This document shows positions 31,219-41,359 of a DNA stretch of 64,000 nucleotides, piece by piece. Origin of the DNA: Tritrichomonas musculus (taxonomy: Eukaryota; Parabasalia; Tritrichomonadida; Tritrichomonadidae); NCBI GenBank assembly GCA_039105265.1, contig JAPFFF010000007.1:2294001-2358000 (forward strand), given 5' to 3'. The number at the start of each line of letters is the position of its first letter. The stretch's first letter is position 1. Both the position numbers and the translations under genes were made by a program. The notes beneath the pieces were generated by a model. The model was not told where the DNA came from. It saw nothing but the letters and a program-made list of their open reading frames with translations, and searched no databases.

Positions 31219-31708
31219 TCAGAAATTTTCTCTCAGAAATTTTAATAAATAATGATGAAAAAGTTTTCAACTGAAGATTCATTATTATTTTTTATACAAA
31301 ACTATTCAACAATTAATCACAATTTGGAAAAAGAAGGCTTCGATGATGATGAATTTGAAGAAAAATTAAATTTTCACTATAAAATTGGGCTCAGATTATT
31401 AAAAAGATGGACTTCCGTAATAAAGTAAAATTAAAAGCTCCTAATTAATAAAAAATTAATTTTTAATAACTAAAAATAGCATAAATAATATTATATTTAT
31501 ATTTTAAAAAATTGAATGGTTTATATATTAATATATTCAAATCTATAAAATAATTAAATAATAAATATTTTGGCAACTACGGAGAGAAAGATCACAAAAT
31601 TAAAATATGATATTTATCATTTTATAATGTATATTGTATTTCAAAATTTTGTTGTAATTTTAAAAAAGAGAGTTCTCGCACCTCTTTTTCGAAAAGATCT
31701 GTTGAGTA

Positions 31709-31734
31709 AAAAAAAAAAAAAAAAAAAAAAAAAA
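31709..31734. repeat. Poly-A run of about 26 bases
   Basis: A homopolymer directly outside the right end of the 24331/31697 inverted repeat. It may reflect insertion into a homopolymer or simple slippage. Confidence 0.8.
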
Positions 31735-31807
31735 CATGCAAATAGCAAATTAAGAAAAAAGAACAATTTTTAAAATAATATTTCAAATAAAATAAATGTT
31801 AAAGTTA

Positions 31808-34800
31808 TTAATCTTCCGAATAGTCATCATCTGCAGAAATCAAAACCGATGCAAGTGTTTTTGGTTTCTTATTAGGTGATGCTTGAGGCATGAGCTGCCT
31901 TTTTTGAAAGTTAGCGTCAGAAAACAAAGTTGTATCAATATTAAAAGCCAATTGGAAAGAGCTTGAGCTTGTTGAAGCATCATTTAAATCATTATTTATA
32001 TTTTTCTTGTTTGGTGGATTTCCAGTTGACAAAGAAGTCTGGTTTTTCTTTCGTTTGTTGCCTGCAGAGGCAGATTGATTGTTGCCTGTCTTTGTAATTG
32101 GCTGAAAAGCGCCTTTCTTCTTTCTTCCCGATCCGTTTGAAATTTGTTGAGCTGGTTGTTGTTGTTTTGATGCTTTCAAAGCTTTGAAAGGATCTTCAAT
32201 TGTTTTAGGAGACAGCAATTGTGACTTCTTTTTGTTTGAATTCACTTTTGGAGACTTTGGTTGCTGAGAAGCTGGCGAAACTTCATTTTGTTTAGGTTTC
32301 TGTGGTTTTGAAAAGAGATTCTTTTTATTATTTGTCTGTGGCTGCTTGTTTGATGTTGGTTGTTGAGGTTCTTCATCTTCAAAGGCTTCTTGTTCGAAGT
32401 TTCCTTCATTTTCAATGTTTTCGTTGTTATTCATATCTTCATCTTCATCATCAAAAACTTCTTCCTTTTCATTATTCTGTTGTGGTTTCTTATTAACTGT
32501 GGTAACTTTTTTGAGTGGCTTTCGGAGAGCGAATTGTAAACCTTTGTTCTTGCCTTTGGCAAAAGGATTCTGATGATTATTATTATCATTTGATTCCTTT
32601 TTATTATTTCCTGAAGAAGAAGTAGATGTAGTTGTTTGATTATTGCTATTATTACTACTACTACTGTTTGCATGCCCAAGAAGTCCTGGCTTCATTCGAG
32701 TAGAATTAGTATTAGTTGGTTTCTTTTTATTAGTAGCATTATTGTTAGTATTATTATTTGTACCTTTTTGTCTCTGTTGTTGATTCGTTCCAGTAGTTTG
32801 ATTGTCTTGTTGTTGAATAAAATCATCTGAACTTGATGTCGTAGATTGTTTCTTTGTTAAAGATTTTCGAGCTGGTTGTTTCTTCTTATTGCTGTTTGTT
32901 GCATTTTCTTTTAATGGTGATTTTGAATTTATTGTGTTTTTCGCTTTTGTCGTGTTTGAGCTTGAATTTGTGTTTGAATTAACATTCATGTTTACATCAA
33001 CTTTCTGAGGAGTTGCATTTGCTGATACAGAAACAAATTCATCAGGATCAACATTATTAGTATTATTTTCAATAAGAATTGATGAAGAGTTTACTTCACT
33101 GTTGTTATTTGAAGCATTAAGAAAGCTGTCACCTGAATCGCTTTCGATTCTTTTTGGCTTTGTTGATGAGTTGTTTACAAATGGTGATGGTGAAGGAGTA
33201 AAATTAGAATTGTTGATCTTCTTTGTAACTTGATGTGTCTGAACAGGTGTGAATTCATCAAGATCAGAAGGATCTTCATTGTTTGAATGTGATAATTGAT
33301 TTTGTTTACTTGATTTTGTATTTTTTGAATTCGATGAATTTGGCGTCTTTTTGTTTGTGTTCTTACTTAAATTAGAATTTTTCTTGTTGCTTCCTGCCTG
33401 TTTCTTATTGTAAGGAGAATTTGTGTTTGAATTGATTGATTTGGCTTGTTTCTTCTTTGGAGTTGAAACATTAACAAAATCGTCAAATTGATCATCTTCA
33501 TTATTATTCTCAAAATCGTTATTATTATTAGACGCCCGTTGAGAAGAAGGGGATTTTTTACGATTTTTCTCTTTAGTTGGGGTGGATGATCTGGACGATT
33601 TTGGAGATCTCGTAGGTGTCGAAACACTGATAAATTCATCGTTTGAATCATCTACAAAACCTTGATTTTCATTTTCTAATTCAGTAGTATTTTCATTCTC
33701 TTCTGCTTCAAATTGGTTTTCATTTTCCAATTCTTTTTCTGAATCTGCTAAAGTCTTTTTATTATTTTGTTTTTCTTTTTGATTTCCTTTCTTTGTTTGC
33801 TTTTGTTGATTTGACTTGACTGCTGAAAATGGATCAATGATATCACGTTGTTTTTTGAGATTTTGTTTCTTTGGTCCTGGTATATCTGAGGATTTTGGAG
33901 ATTTTCCTAGTTGTGATGGCGACTGTTTATTGTTTAATGATTGCTTACTTGGAGATTTATCGTTTATTTTTTTCTTTGGGCTTGGTCCTTTGTATGGACT
34001 GGCATAATTGCTTGGAGATTTAACGAAGCTTGACTTTGATGGAGATTTATTTCGAGCAGGCGATTTATGATTTTCTTTTGGTGATTTATTTGTATCAGTT
34101 GATTCGTTGTTGTTGGATTGATTTTTCTTCGAATTGTCACCTTTTATTTGTTTCTTTGATGATTTAGTTATATTTGATTTTGGTTTAGTTTCTTTTTCTT
34201 TCTTTTCTTCGCTTAAGAATGAATCTCGATCTTTTAGGTAGTCATTTAGATTTGTTGGAAAGATATTAACTGTTTCACCTTCGTTAGTTAATATTTCAAC
34301 CTCAATTATAGAAACAAAACGTTCTTGAAAAGCAAAAATTGTGTCTTCGTTTTCAATCATTGAAGTATTATTTAAATTTCCACTATTATTAAGACTTCCA
34401 TTTAAATTTCGATTTTTAGATGCTTTTTTAGGTACTCCTGTAATTGAATGGACAAGATCATGAATTACTTGTGATGTGAAATTTCTTTCTGCTATTGCTT
34501 CAGCCAACTCAGAATCGATGATTGATGTTTCATCTTTATTCATAGTTTCTTCATCTTCATCGCCGATATCGTTTTCATCGCCAATTTCATTTTCTTCATT
34601 GATATCATTTTCATTGTTAATATCGTTTTCATCACTAATGTCGTTTTCTTTTTCATCTTTATCTTCAATCATTTCTTCTTCTTCAAAATCTTGATTATTA
34701 TTAGCTTTTGCATATTTATTTTCTGAATCTAATTCAGAATAAGAATAATCATTTTGTGAAACCATAAAAGCAGATGTTGGCTTCTTTTTCCGATAACCTT

Positions 34801-37800
34801 CATAATCATTTCTAGTTTTAATATTTTCGTTTTGATTTTTGTTTTCATATTTAATATAATTATCAGTTTCGGTTTCTGTCTCTGTATCATTTCCAAATTG
34901 GCTTAAAATCTTCTTTTGCATTGCGGTTGCTTCTTCATCTGTGAGTCGTTTTGCTTTGGTTGAACCAATTCCAATTTCATTGTTATTTGAAACTGAAGGA
35001 AGAGTTGGAATTGAATCTAATTCTATTGAATATGGATATTGTTGTGTCTTTCCTTCATTAGTGTTTTGATTATTTGTTGGTGTGTATTCTTCTTCAATAT
35101 TATTCTCTGTTTGTAAAATATTTTCATTTGCAAATTCGTTTGATTCCAAATTCTCTTCTTCATTTTCACGAATACCCTCTTTTGAATTATTGATTAAAGA
35201 TGATGTTTCTCCAACTTCTTCTTCTTCTTCTATATTTATAACTTCTGGCGCGTTTATATCATCATTCTGAGAAATATCTAAATTAGTATTTTGATTTTCA
35301 TTCTCTTTATTTTTATCCGTTTCATTGTTAAATGTTGAATTAACTTCACTATTCTCATAGGTTTTTAATAAGGCATTTTGATCTCCAGTAACAAATTTGT
35401 TAAATTCGCTATTAAAGTCTTCTTGGTCGTTATTTTTATCCAATGGTTCATTTTTCTTAGCATTTATATTGCTTTCAGATGGAATAGTTGGTGATTTTAT
35501 TTCCTTTTGCTGTGGATTCTTGGCATCTACTGTAGAAGATGCAAGCTGGCTTGATGATGTTTCCTCTTCAATAGATACGAAATGACGATTAAGTATTGAT
35601 ATTGCTTTTTTGGGTTGTCGCCTAACATGTTTATTTGGAGATGAAGAAGATAATGCCGAATTTGAAGCAGCAGCTGATCCAAAAGCTGATTCCGACTTTG
35701 GCGATAGACTTCCATTGATATTTTTTGTTTTAGAAATTGACAAAGAATCGTTTGTATTATTATTAGGTGATAATTCCATGGAAAATAAAGTTGTTCCATA
35801 AGTCTTCTTGGCATTCAGGTAATTCATTTTAATTGGTGATTTAAACAAATCATTATAATTTCCGCGATCAGGTGAATCAACTAATTCTGAGTCTGCCTTT
35901 TCAGAATATTCACTTAATTCGTTTGAAGCAGTTTGATTGTTTGGTTGATTATCGTAATTATTTTGTAACAATGACGATGATGATATGTTGTTGTTATTTG
36001 CACTTTCATTTTTATTTTGTTTTCTTGATTCTGTTGAGTTTTTAGAAAAGTTTAAAATGTCAGAACTATCTAGTCTATATTTATTATTATCACGGCTTTC
36101 ACCAGGCTTTAAAGGAGAGTTGAAAATGGAGAGATTCATTTTTTCTGGTGGGATAATATTGGGATCTGTGGAATCAGAAAAAGAAATGATTTCAATTTTA
36201 GGTGGAGAAGTGGGAGAAATTTGTTTCATATTTTGAGGGTTAGGATTATTCTCCACTATGGAAAAACTGATAAAGTTTGAATTTTCGGTATTATTATGAT
36301 TTTCTTCAATTTGGTTAGTAGCATTATCTTCTGATTCATCGGTTTTTTCCTTCTCTTGTGTAGGTTTTGTTGGTGATAATAAAGAGGAAGATGACAAAAC
36401 AACTTCACTATTATCAAAGTCATTATTACCATGGTCATTTAATGCTCTATTGTTTTCTTTTTCGTTGCTTGAATTGTTTTTATCATTCATCATTTCTGTT
36501 TGTTCTTCGGTTGATAAATTGATTAGATTGCTATGAGTAATTTCAGATTTATTTTGATTATTTTTGCTATCTTCATTTTCTTTATTGTTATCGTGTTTGG
36601 TTATAACTTCATTATCGTTTTTCGGTATTTTTTGAGGAGAGTTACCTCCAAAATCTAAAAATTCAGCAATAAGTGAATCTGTTATAATTTTTTTTGGTGA
36701 CGTATTTTGTTCTGGCTCATTGTCTTTTGAATCATTCATATTAATTGGTTCAATAGGAATAATCTCTTGTTTGTGAATAGGATATGGAGGAATATCATTT
36801 TTTATTTCAATTTCAGTAAATCCCATTAAATCAGAATTTGTTTTGTTATTATCGTTATCTTCTTCATTATTGTTAGTATTGGTATTATTATTAGGTATAG
36901 CGCTTTGTAATTTAGAGTTATTTGAAGATTTAATAGGAGAGTAATCATCAACTTCGGAATTTTCAGAGTTTGCGTTAACAAAAAATAAATGACTTGGAGT
37001 AAGTTCCTCATTATTTGCTTTTTCTGTTTTTTCTTGCTCATCATTTTTATCCTTTTGATTTAAAGGAGAATTGGGAATACGTTTACTTTTGGGAGTTTCA
37101 TCTTTAATTGCGCTGTGCTCGGAAAAAAGAATCAAATCGTCAACTTTATGGGGTTTCATTGGTGAAAAACTTATTAAATCAATATCATTATTTGCTTTTG
37201 TATTTGTATTATTATTTATTGTCACTGCTTTATTGCTGTTTTCTGGAACAAAATTGGTATTAATCTGATTCAATCCATTCTTTGTTTCTTTTGGGAATGA
37301 AATTAAATTAGAATTCTGTTCATTTTCTGATTCAGAATCATCTGAAGACTTTAAATTTTCAAAGGCATTTTTTGAATTTGGAGATTCTGACGATAAGTAT
37401 TTGTTATCTAATTTTTTATCATCATCCAAAGAAACTTCTTTTTTATGTTTGATTTGATTATCTTTTATAGTATTGCTAATTGAGTTTGAGCTTTGATTAG
37501 GAGAAGAACTAAGATAGCCTTGTACATTAGGTGCTGACCAACCTGATTTCATTTTTTGTATATCAAAATCAGTTAGTTTCTTATTTTCAATTTCATTATT
37601 ATAGCTATCATCATTATCTTCACTATTATCATAATCATCAGAGTTTTTTGAAAATTTTGAATGCCTAAAAAGCGAATTCTTTTTCCTGTTTTTATTTGTT
37701 TGGCGTTTCTTTGGTTTCCCCTCAATTGAATATAAATTAGCTTCTGGTGTTTCAGATTTGCTAATTCTATTAGTTTTCTTTTGCCTGAATTTATCGCCAA

Positions 37801-38713
37801 TATCATCTAAAAAATCTTGATGATGTGGTGGCGGCGGATTAATTATTTTTCTAGGTGAGTTTCCTTCAGATTCAGTCGATATCTTTTTTTCAGAAATAGG
37901 GGATTTGTTTTTATTTGGAGAACTAAAAATGTTCTTTGTTTTTTGAGCTTTATCGCTTTGTGGAGTTTGAAAATACTCTTCATTTTCAAACTCTTCATCA
38001 TCCTCTTGATAATTGTCATTAAAGTCATTATTTGTTGTAGGAGTTAAAGATTTTTCTTCTAAATTTTTTGAATTTGATATTTTAGGAGAGCTATTCCGAG
38101 CTTTAGCCGTTTTTCTTGCCTTTCTACGAACGACTGAAGGTGATTTGCTACGTTTTGCTGGTTGTTTTTCTGTAATTGAATTCCTATTATTACTATTTAA
38201 TCTTGGGCCTGGTGATTTACTTCTCTTTTTTTGATTAATTTCTGATCTAATTTTTTCAGGGGATGGCTGAGCACTTGATTCGTCATTTGAAATTGACCCA
38301 GGGTTAAAATCAAAGAAATGCATTAAATCATCATCATTAAGTGGAACTATTGCAGAATTCTCTTTAAAGCCAGGATTTTTTGTTTCTATCTTTCGTGCGT
38401 TTTTCTTAGAATTTCGAGTAGGGGTTGGAATGAGTGACTTTTTTTGGTTTGTAGGTTGAGCTTTTGTTCTTTTAGGAATTTGAGATGAACGTTTGTGATA
38501 AGGATCGTCTGATTCGGGAGGAATATTTTCAGTAGATATTATCGTTTCTTTTGTTTTTCGAGTTGATGAATTTCCTTCGTTTGTTGGATTGTTGATTAAA
38601 AAGTCTGTTTCGTGAACGTATGATGATATTTCTTGAAGAAATTGATCTTTATAAGAGCTATTAAGCTTTGATCGGCCGTGCTTCGTTGGTAGTTGATTTG
38701 TAATGTCCTCCAT
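31808..38713 (-). CDS. Giant disordered Asn/Ser/Lys-rich protein with S/T-P-x-K sites and repeated hydrophobic docking-type motifs
   Basis: About 2300 residues if the ATG at 38713 (MEDITNQLPTKHGRSK) is used. An upstream in-frame ATG at 38818 adds 35 residues from AT-rich DNA and is less likely. No folded domain is recognised, and most of the chain is Asn/Ser/Glu/Lys low complexity. Two things stand out. First, many Ser/Thr-Pro-x-Lys sites occur (SPMKP, SPIKS, SPKK, SPTKP, SPLKP, SPIKM, and a SPSK/SPKK-rich block near 33890-34090), suggesting a target of proline-directed kinases. Second, short motifs of type (D/N)LISF and DEFxxV recur about a dozen times. Basic KKxRK patches near both ends suggest nuclear localisation, inferred only. 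The frame is intact over 6.9 kb, so the protein is surely made. Confidence 0.8.
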   Translation of the reverse strand: MEDITNQLPTKHGRSKLNSSYKDQFLQEISSYVHETDFLINNPTNEGNSSTRKTKETIISTENIPPESDDPYHKRSSQIPKRTKAQPTNQKKSLIPTPTRNSKKNARKIETKNPGFKENSAIVPLNDDDLMHFFDFNPGSISNDESSAQPSPEKIRSEINQKKRSKSPGPRLNSNNRNSITEKQPAKRSKSPSVVRRKARKTAKARNSSPKISNSKNLEEKSLTPTTNNDFNDNYQEDDEEFENEEYFQTPQSDKAQKTKNIFSSPNKNKSPISEKKISTESEGNSPRKIINPPPPHHQDFLDDIGDKFRQKKTNRISKSETPEANLYSIEGKPKKRQTNKNRKKNSLFRHSKFSKNSDDYDNSEDNDDSYNNEIENKKLTDFDIQKMKSGWSAPNVQGYLSSSPNQSSNSISNTIKDNQIKHKKEVSLDDDKKLDNKYLSSESPNSKNAFENLKSSDDSESENEQNSNLISFPKETKNGLNQINTNFVPENSNKAVTINNNTNTKANNDIDLISFSPMKPHKVDDLILFSEHSAIKDETPKSKRIPNSPLNQKDKNDEQEKTEKANNEELTPSHLFFVNANSENSEVDDYSPIKSSNNSKLQSAIPNNNTNTNNNEEDNDNNKTNSDLMGFTEIEIKNDIPPYPIHKQEIIPIEPINMNDSKDNEPEQNTSPKKIITDSLIAEFLDFGGNSPQKIPKNDNEVITKHDNNKENEDSKNNQNKSEITHSNLINLSTEEQTEMMNDKNNSSNEKENNRALNDHGNNDFDNSEVVLSSSSLLSPTKPTQEKEKTDESEDNATNQIEENHNNTENSNFISFSIVENNPNPQNMKQISPTSPPKIEIISFSDSTDPNIIPPEKMNLSIFNSPLKPGESRDNNKYRLDSSDILNFSKNSTESRKQNKNESANNNNISSSSLLQNNYDNQPNNQTASNELSEYSEKADSELVDSPDRGNYNDLFKSPIKMNYLNAKKTYGTTLFSMELSPNNNTNDSLSISKTKNINGSLSPKSESAFGSAAASNSALSSSSPNKHVRRQPKKAISILNRHFVSIEEETSSSQLASSTVDAKNPQQKEIKSPTIPSESNINAKKNEPLDKNNDQEDFNSEFNKFVTGDQNALLKTYENSEVNSTFNNETDKNKENENQNTNLDISQNDDINAPEVINIEEEEEVGETSSLINNSKEGIRENEEENLESNEFANENILQTENNIEEEYTPTNNQNTNEGKTQQYPYSIELDSIPTLPSVSNNNEIGIGSTKAKRLTDEEATAMQKKILSQFGNDTETETETDNYIKYENKNQNENIKTRNDYEGYRKKKPTSAFMVSQNDYSYSELDSENKYAKANNNQDFEEEEMIEDKDEKENDISDENDINNENDINEENEIGDENDIGDEDEETMNKDETSIIDSELAEAIAERNFTSQVIHDLVHSITGVPKKASKNRNLNGSLNNSGNLNNTSMIENEDTIFAFQERFVSIIEVEILTNEGETVNIFPTNLNDYLKDRDSFLSEEKKEKETKPKSNITKSSKKQIKGDNSKKNQSNNNESTDTNKSPKENHKSPARNKSPSKSSFVKSPSNYASPYKGPSPKKKINDKSPSKQSLNNKQSPSQLGKSPKSSDIPGPKKQNLKKQRDIIDPFSAVKSNQQKQTKKGNQKEKQNNKKTLADSEKELENENQFEAEENENTTELENENQGFVDDSNDEFISVSTPTRSPKSSRSSTPTKEKNRKKSPSSQRASNNNNDFENNNEDDQFDDFVNVSTPKKKQAKSINSNTNSPYNKKQAGSNKKNSNLSKNTNKKTPNSSNSKNTKSSKQNQLSHSNNEDPSDLDEFTPVQTHQVTKKINNSNFTPSPSPFVNNSSTKPKRIESDSGDSFLNASNNNSEVNSSSILIENNTNNVDPDEFVSVSANATPQKVDVNMNVNSNTNSSSNTTKAKNTINSKSPLKENATNSNKKKQPARKSLTKKQSTTSSSDDFIQQQDNQTTGTNQQQRQKGTNNNTNNNATNKKKPTNTNSTRMKPGLLGHANSSSSNNSNNQTTTSTSSSGNNKKESNDNNNHQNPFAKGKNKGLQFALRKPLKKVTTVNKKPQQNNEKEEVFDDEDEDMNNNENIENEGNFEQEAFEDEEPQQPTSNKQPQTNNKKNLFSKPQKPKQNEVSPASQQPKSPKVNSNKKKSQLLSPKTIEDPFKALKASKQQQPAQQISNGSGRKKKGAFQPITKTGNNQSASAGNKRKKNQTSLSTGNPPNKKNINNDLNDASTSSSSFQLAFNIDTTLFSDANFQKRQLMPQASPNKKPKTLASVLISADDDYSED

Positions 38714-39242
38714 CTTTTGCGAAATTTTAAAAATGGAGTTTTTGTTACCCAAAAATAATTTTGGAACGTTTAATATATTTTTCGAAAACTTTTTGTGAAA
38801 TAAAAACCATTTCTGCATAAAAAAAAATTCGTTTTTTATCTATCGCCCATTGAATTTAGAACATTTTTTTGTTTTCTTCAAACACTTTATAATTCATGAG
38901 AGATGTTTGAATACAACTCGTTGTGATTTTAGAGGAATGCTTGACAATGCCAGATTGGAATATTCCAAAATACGAAGTAAATTTATAACGAAATAATTGA
39001 GAAAGTGACAAACTCAGAGCTTTAGTCGATAGGTTAACAATATTGTATATTTATTATTAGGAAAATAATAAAGTATATTTCTACTTGTACTAATATATAA
39101 AGTATATTTCTAGATTTTTTTATTATTCGAAATAGTTAAAGCTTAAAGCCAATTCTACATAAAGATAATAAATGGATTTTAAATATTTAACAAATATAAT
39201 ATATATAAATATTAAATTTTATGATTTCAATTATGTTTAAAT
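38714..39242. other. Spacer, no gene seen
   Basis: 5' flank of the giant gene and 3' flank of the DM10 gene. A TTTCACAAAA element lies about 80 bases before the preferred ATG. Two copies of AAAGTATATTTCTA occur near 39069 and 39099. Confidence 0.35.
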
Positions 39243-40994
39243 TTAATTAAGGCAAGATAACATACTGAAATAATCGAATCCTTTTCCTTCTTCTTCAAAT
39301 CTTCTGACAACAGTGATTGCTTCATGTGTTTGTAGACCAAGAACACTACAAAGCTTCTCCTCAGCATCATCAGATGGAATAAAGCCGTTCCCTTCTGGAT
39401 CTGATCGAGCAAACATTCTTCTGAGTTGTGGAATTCTTTCTTTCTGTCTCTTGATGTTAGAGAAAATTTCGAAAAGATCTGATTGTGGGAAGTTATCAGC
39501 GTTAGCTTCCATAGTTCTGTAGGCAAATTCATCAGCGTTTGTAATGATAAAGCTGTAGCAGTTAATTGTTACAACCTCTCCAACACGGAAATCTGAAGCC
39601 TTGAAATAGGTACCTGTTGCAGGATTTTTGAGTTTTGATTTCTGTATAAACTTTCCTTCTCGGAAACCTGAATTTCTTCTTGGTTTCTCGAAAACAGCAA
39701 CTTGATCATCAGCTAAATAATATGCAATAACAAATTCTCGACCAACATCTTGTGGTGTTGGTTTGATAAATTTGGCAGCAAATCGTAGAATTTCTCCTTG
39801 ATTGTTCAATAATTTGGCAATATCTTTCTTTGGAGGCTGAGGATGAAGTGAATAGCAGTATCCAAGTGAATCTTCTTCATCACCCCATCCATTATAAGGT
39901 GGAGGTTGTTGAGAAGTAGTTCCATATAAATTGCCATCATCTACGTTGATTGGTGTCCAATCGTGCTTTCCGAAAGATTCATCGAGCCACTGTTTAGTAA
40001 ATTCATCAGCGTCATAAATGAAAAATGGACGGCCAAATACGTCAATGGTTTGGCCGATATATAAGTCGGAAGCAGTGTAAAAATCAGCTTGATTTGGTTT
40101 CTTAAGTTTAGTTTTCATTAAAAATCTTGATACTGGATCTCTTCCTGAATTAACAGGTAAAACTTGAACAATTTCAATTGTTTTGTCAACTAAAAAGAAG
40201 TGTATTACAAACTTTCTTCGTTCACCAAAAATAGCTTTGCTGTCATCCCAGATTGCATAAAATCGAAGAACTTTTCCATCGTAATCTAAGAAATCACGTA
40301 AGTGAGTCTTATCAGTATCAATATAACTTACACGAATTGGTCTTTCAGTAAGTTTTCTCTTTGTCATAAAGAGATCGGCAGGTGGTTGCTCAACATATGG
40401 TACTTCAATATTATTTGTTTCAAGGAATTTTCTTGTGAATTCATCGCAATCATAAATATGATACATAACACTGCATATTTCAACTTCTTTTCCGATGTTG
40501 AAATCTTCCATATTGTAATAGGTTCCATACACCTCTGCACTAGGATTGAGAACGCGCATACGACGAAGAAGTACACCTTGTGTCATGCCAGCATTTCTGT
40601 CTTTGTGTTCTTCAACCATGAGTGTATTATCTTCAAGATAATAGTAAATTCTAACATAACGTACACGATATGTTTCATCATTCGATTCAACTACACTTTG
40701 TTTGAAATATGCAAAGAAACGAAGAACAACCGTTTCCGGTACATTTATTTCATTATAATCTGGAGTATAAGGTTTTGATGTATCGAGATCACCCATTCTA
40801 AGTGATGTATTTTGAACTGATTCTAATTTTCTCCTTGTTTCTTCAATTTGTTTGTCGAGTATTGTAGCGTCGGGTGATTTGGCATGCATCAAGCCCGAAA
40901 CAACTTTAAACTGCTGGCCTTTCAGATATGTTTGTTTACGTTGTTGAGTGGAGAAGCCTGGGAAAAAAGGGTTCGTAGATGTACTGATACTCAT
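39243..40994 (-). CDS. Axonemal protein with three DM10 domains and an EF-hand-like tail (EFHC1/RIB72-like)
   Basis: 583 residues, close to EFHC1 (640) and RIB72. Three DM10 domains can be traced by their repeated landmarks. Each starts with a VLRFxAxF- or ILRFAAKF-like strand (about 88, 243, 402). Each continues through an R-(K/R)-FVIxY/F-type strand with a DDxxxxxE turn and ends with a (D/S)(F/L)xxG(E/K)-x-V/I-x-(I/V)-x-x-xx-F-x-I-x-(D/N)ADEF(A/T) block. The C-terminus has an EF-hand-like loop (RSDPEGNGFIPSDDAEE). Family members sit inside doublet microtubules of flagella as inner proteins. This matches a flagellated cell. An upstream TCCGTTA motif lies at 41051-41057. Confidence 0.92.
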   Translation of the reverse strand: MSISTSTNPFFPGFSTQQRKQTYLKGQQFKVVSGLMHAKSPDATILDKQIEETRRKLESVQNTSLRMGDLDTSKPYTPDYNEINVPETVVLRFFAYFKQSVVESNDETYRVRYVRIYYYLEDNTLMVEEHKDRNAGMTQGVLLRRMRVLNPSAEVYGTYYNMEDFNIGKEVEICSVMYHIYDCDEFTRKFLETNNIEVPYVEQPPADLFMTKRKLTERPIRVSYIDTDKTHLRDFLDYDGKVLRFYAIWDDSKAIFGERRKFVIHFFLVDKTIEIVQVLPVNSGRDPVSRFLMKTKLKKPNQADFYTASDLYIGQTIDVFGRPFFIYDADEFTKQWLDESFGKHDWTPINVDDGNLYGTTSQQPPPYNGWGDEEDSLGYCYSLHPQPPKKDIAKLLNNQGEILRFAAKFIKPTPQDVGREFVIAYYLADDQVAVFEKPRRNSGFREGKFIQKSKLKNPATGTYFKASDFRVGEVVTINCYSFIITNADEFAYRTMEANADNFPQSDLFEIFSNIKRQKERIPQLRRMFARSDPEGNGFIPSDDAEEKLCSVLGLQTHEAITVVRRFEEEGKGFDYFSMLSCLN

Positions 40995-41359
40995 ATTTGT
41001 TTAAATTTTTTTTTTGAGTAAATTTTGATAAAATAAAAATAGAATTTTTATAACGGACAAAAAACGGTTATGCTCGTTGGAATTTTAACGTCTTGTACAA
41101 ATTACTGCGACTGAAAGCAAATAATCTTTTTATCAAGAATCTTTGCTAAGAAATCAAATGGCTCATACATTGTTAAACATTAATGTTTTATTCAAGCAAT
41201 TAAAGTTTTGATCTATTTATGTTTCCAATTAAAAAAAAAAACGATATTAAACAATTAGGTGAATCTTGTTTTAAATTTGACCATCTAATTTGTATCGTTT
41301 ATAAAATTTTCTTTGAAATAAAAAAAAAATCTAAGATCTGAGAAATAAAATAAATACTT
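40995..41359. other. Spacer with promoter-type motifs
   Basis: Upstream of the DM10 gene there are two TAACGG/AACGG-type sites (complements TCCGTTA at 41051-41057 and AACCGTTTTT at about 41060-41070). No gene is seen in the rest. Confidence 0.35.

Larger units (their letters stand above)
24331..31697. repeat. 7.4-kb gene-free segment bounded by short inverted repeats
   Basis: The left end (24331-24353) reads TTTTCGAAAAAGGTGCGAGA(ACT). The same sequence with a 2-base insertion lies inverted at about 31670-31694. Between them there is no credible intact gene in over 7 kb, but there are two further nested inverted-repeat pairs, two tandem arrays and several diverged direct repeats. The ends may be those of a large non-autonomous element or simply two dispersed copies in opposite orientation. 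No target duplication was seen. Confidence 0.4.

Noticed and set aside
38714-38818. In-frame ATG 35 codons upstream of the giant disordered protein, giving a Phe/Lys-rich possible targeting peptide
   Set aside because: The extra codons lie in AT-rich flank-like DNA. The ATG at 38713 opens sequence with typical composition. Not certain.
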